Below, piece by piece: positions 63,528-64,000 of a DNA stretch of 64,000 nucleotides. A program made the position numbers and the translations under genes. Source of the stretch: an uncultured Sulfitobacter sp. (GTDB taxonomy: Bacteria > Pseudomonadota > Alphaproteobacteria > Rhodobacterales > Rhodobacteraceae); assembly GCA_937928635.1 (NCBI GenBank), contig CALFWM010000033.1, forward strand, positions 1 to 64,000, in the 5' to 3' direction. The number at the start of each line of letters is the position of its first letter. Position 1 is the first letter of the stretch. Under the pieces are notes generated by a model, which worked only from the letters and a program-made list of their open reading frames with translations, was not told where the DNA came from and did no database searches.

Positions 63528-63721
63528 CAGTTTTCCGCCTTTGAAAGGGTATCTTCGTAGGTTGGGCCAACGCCGTCTTTGTGGACAACAACTTTACCCA
63601 GATCCATTTTGGCCAAATCGCGGCTGATCATCACAACGCCCATCACGCCGCACAGACCCAAAAGCGTCAGGCCTGCGGCGATCTTGCGCGCAAATGTCCA
63701 ACGTTGCGGGGCAAGGGCCAT
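63527..63721 (-). CDS. Small membrane protein of the oxidase operon (64 residues)
   Basis: One membrane helix (about 12-32; IAAGLTLLGLCGVMGVVMI). Small proteins of this kind lie before ctaG in many Rhodobacterales and are sometimes called CoxF-like. It overlaps both neighbours by one base (TGATG). A function in oxidase assembly is inferred from position only. Confidence 0.8.
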   Translation of the reverse strand: MALAPQRWTFARKIAAGLTLLGLCGVMGVVMISRDLAKMDLGKVVVHKDGVGPTYEDTLSKAEN

Positions 63722-63897
63722 CAGTCTGACACCTCCGACGTGCCCGCGTTGACAGGCGCGTTTGAGAAATCCGTTTGGGTGATTTTCACATAGGTCAGGG
63801 CAAGGATCAGGACCACAAAACCGCCCAACATCAGGCCAACTCCGGTGTTGCGCCCGCGGCGCCGGTTGTGAATTTCATGTTCCTTATTCAGGCTCAT
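63721..63897 (-). CDS. Small membrane protein of the oxidase operon (58 residues)
   Basis: Starts MSLNKEHEIHNRRRGRN, with a basic cytosolic segment and one membrane helix (about 18-40; GLMLGGFVVLILALTYV). The ATG at 63897 overlaps the ctaB stop (ATGA) and is preferred over an upstream frame extension. It has the look of a short oxidase-assembly accessory protein; role unproven. Confidence 0.8.
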   Translation of the reverse strand: MSLNKEHEIHNRRRGRNTGVGLMLGGFVVLILALTYVKITQTDFSNAPVNAGTSEVSD

Positions 63898-64000
63898 GAC
63901 ACCCCCCCGCCGGTCAGGCCCCAACCGCGCAACGTCGCCTCAACCAGAATCGCGCCAAAGTGCAGGAAGAGATAGTAGAGGGACAACCGGAAGAATTTGC
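63894..64000 (-). CDS. ctaB: Protoheme IX farnesyltransferase C-terminus (partial)
   Basis: The last 34 residues of a frame that enters from the right edge of the window: KFFRLSLYYLFLHFGAILVEA followed by a short tail. This is the last membrane helix of CtaB/Cox10 heme O synthases (compare LFxFSxxYLFxLF). Its location before the small genes and ctaG is the usual order. Only this end is visible. Confidence 0.75.
   Translation of the reverse strand, partial: KFFRLSLYYLFLHFGAILVEATLRGWGLTGGGVS

Noticed and set aside
1..64000. tRNA, rRNA or CRISPR array
   Set aside because: No cloverleaf, rRNA-like or regularly spaced repeat sequence was found by reading; a covariance-model search was not possible.

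Overview
The window looks like chromosomal DNA of a marine Roseobacter-group alphaproteobacterium (Rhodobacterales). This is inferred from GC-rich coding, ATGA/TGATG-coupled operons, a SmoFGK/MtlK polyol locus, a lysC-ptsP pair, and a ctaB-ctaG-ctaE-surf1-thrC-M16 peptidase order that is usual in that order of bacteria. No rRNA, tRNA or CRISPR array was seen.

Layout. 1-4720: end of a polyol-binding protein, then its ABC permeases, ATPase and mannitol 2-dehydrogenase. 4721-14209: a compact polyketide operon holding a discrete ACP, a benzoate-CoA-ligase-like AMP ligase, a 2048-residue KS-AT-DH-KR-ACP-TE synthase and a flavin monooxygenase. 14234-17434: a convergent 1066-residue reductive dehalogenase fused to its own flavin/ferredoxin reductase. 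17738-26730: accessory genes: a DUF2130 protein, a TPR/O-GlcNAc-transferase-like enzyme, an ABM monooxygenase, a remnant of an isopropylmalate-dehydrogenase-like gene, an ammonia-lyase homologue lacking the MIO triad coupled to an ornithine-cyclodeaminase homologue, a HutG-like amidohydrolase and a sulfotransferase. 26754-34042: a LacI-controlled sugar ABC importer with an isomerase and a Gfo/Idh oxidoreductase; two matching operators lie in the divergent promoter. 34137-42127: mostly housekeeping genes (ptsP, lysC, SDR, DUF1178, Nudix) and modABC. 42164-45146: an IS1595-family transposon with inverted ends that carries a membrane protein, an ImmA/IrrE protease, a small DUF6471 regulator and two further small genes. 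45166-57905: EcsC, GNAT, flavin reductase, LysE, SulP, sulfatase, MTA phosphorylase, a DsbA-like protein, an internally deleted LysE, apt, a GlcD-type oxidase, an MBL-fold protein and a divergent SHMT-like enzyme. 58058-64000: the cytochrome c oxidase assembly, thrC and M16 peptidase operon, read leftward.

The points most worth following are: (1) the polyketide operon that starts from an activated (probably aryl) acid and faces a self-sufficient reductive dehalogenase; (2) the IS1595 transposon whose passenger genes look like an ImmA-protease/repressor switch placed at the transposase promoter, and whose removal restores a terminator; (3) the MIO-less ammonia-lyase homologue translationally coupled to an ornithine-cyclodeaminase homologue. 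All functions are read from motifs and gene order only; no database search was possible.
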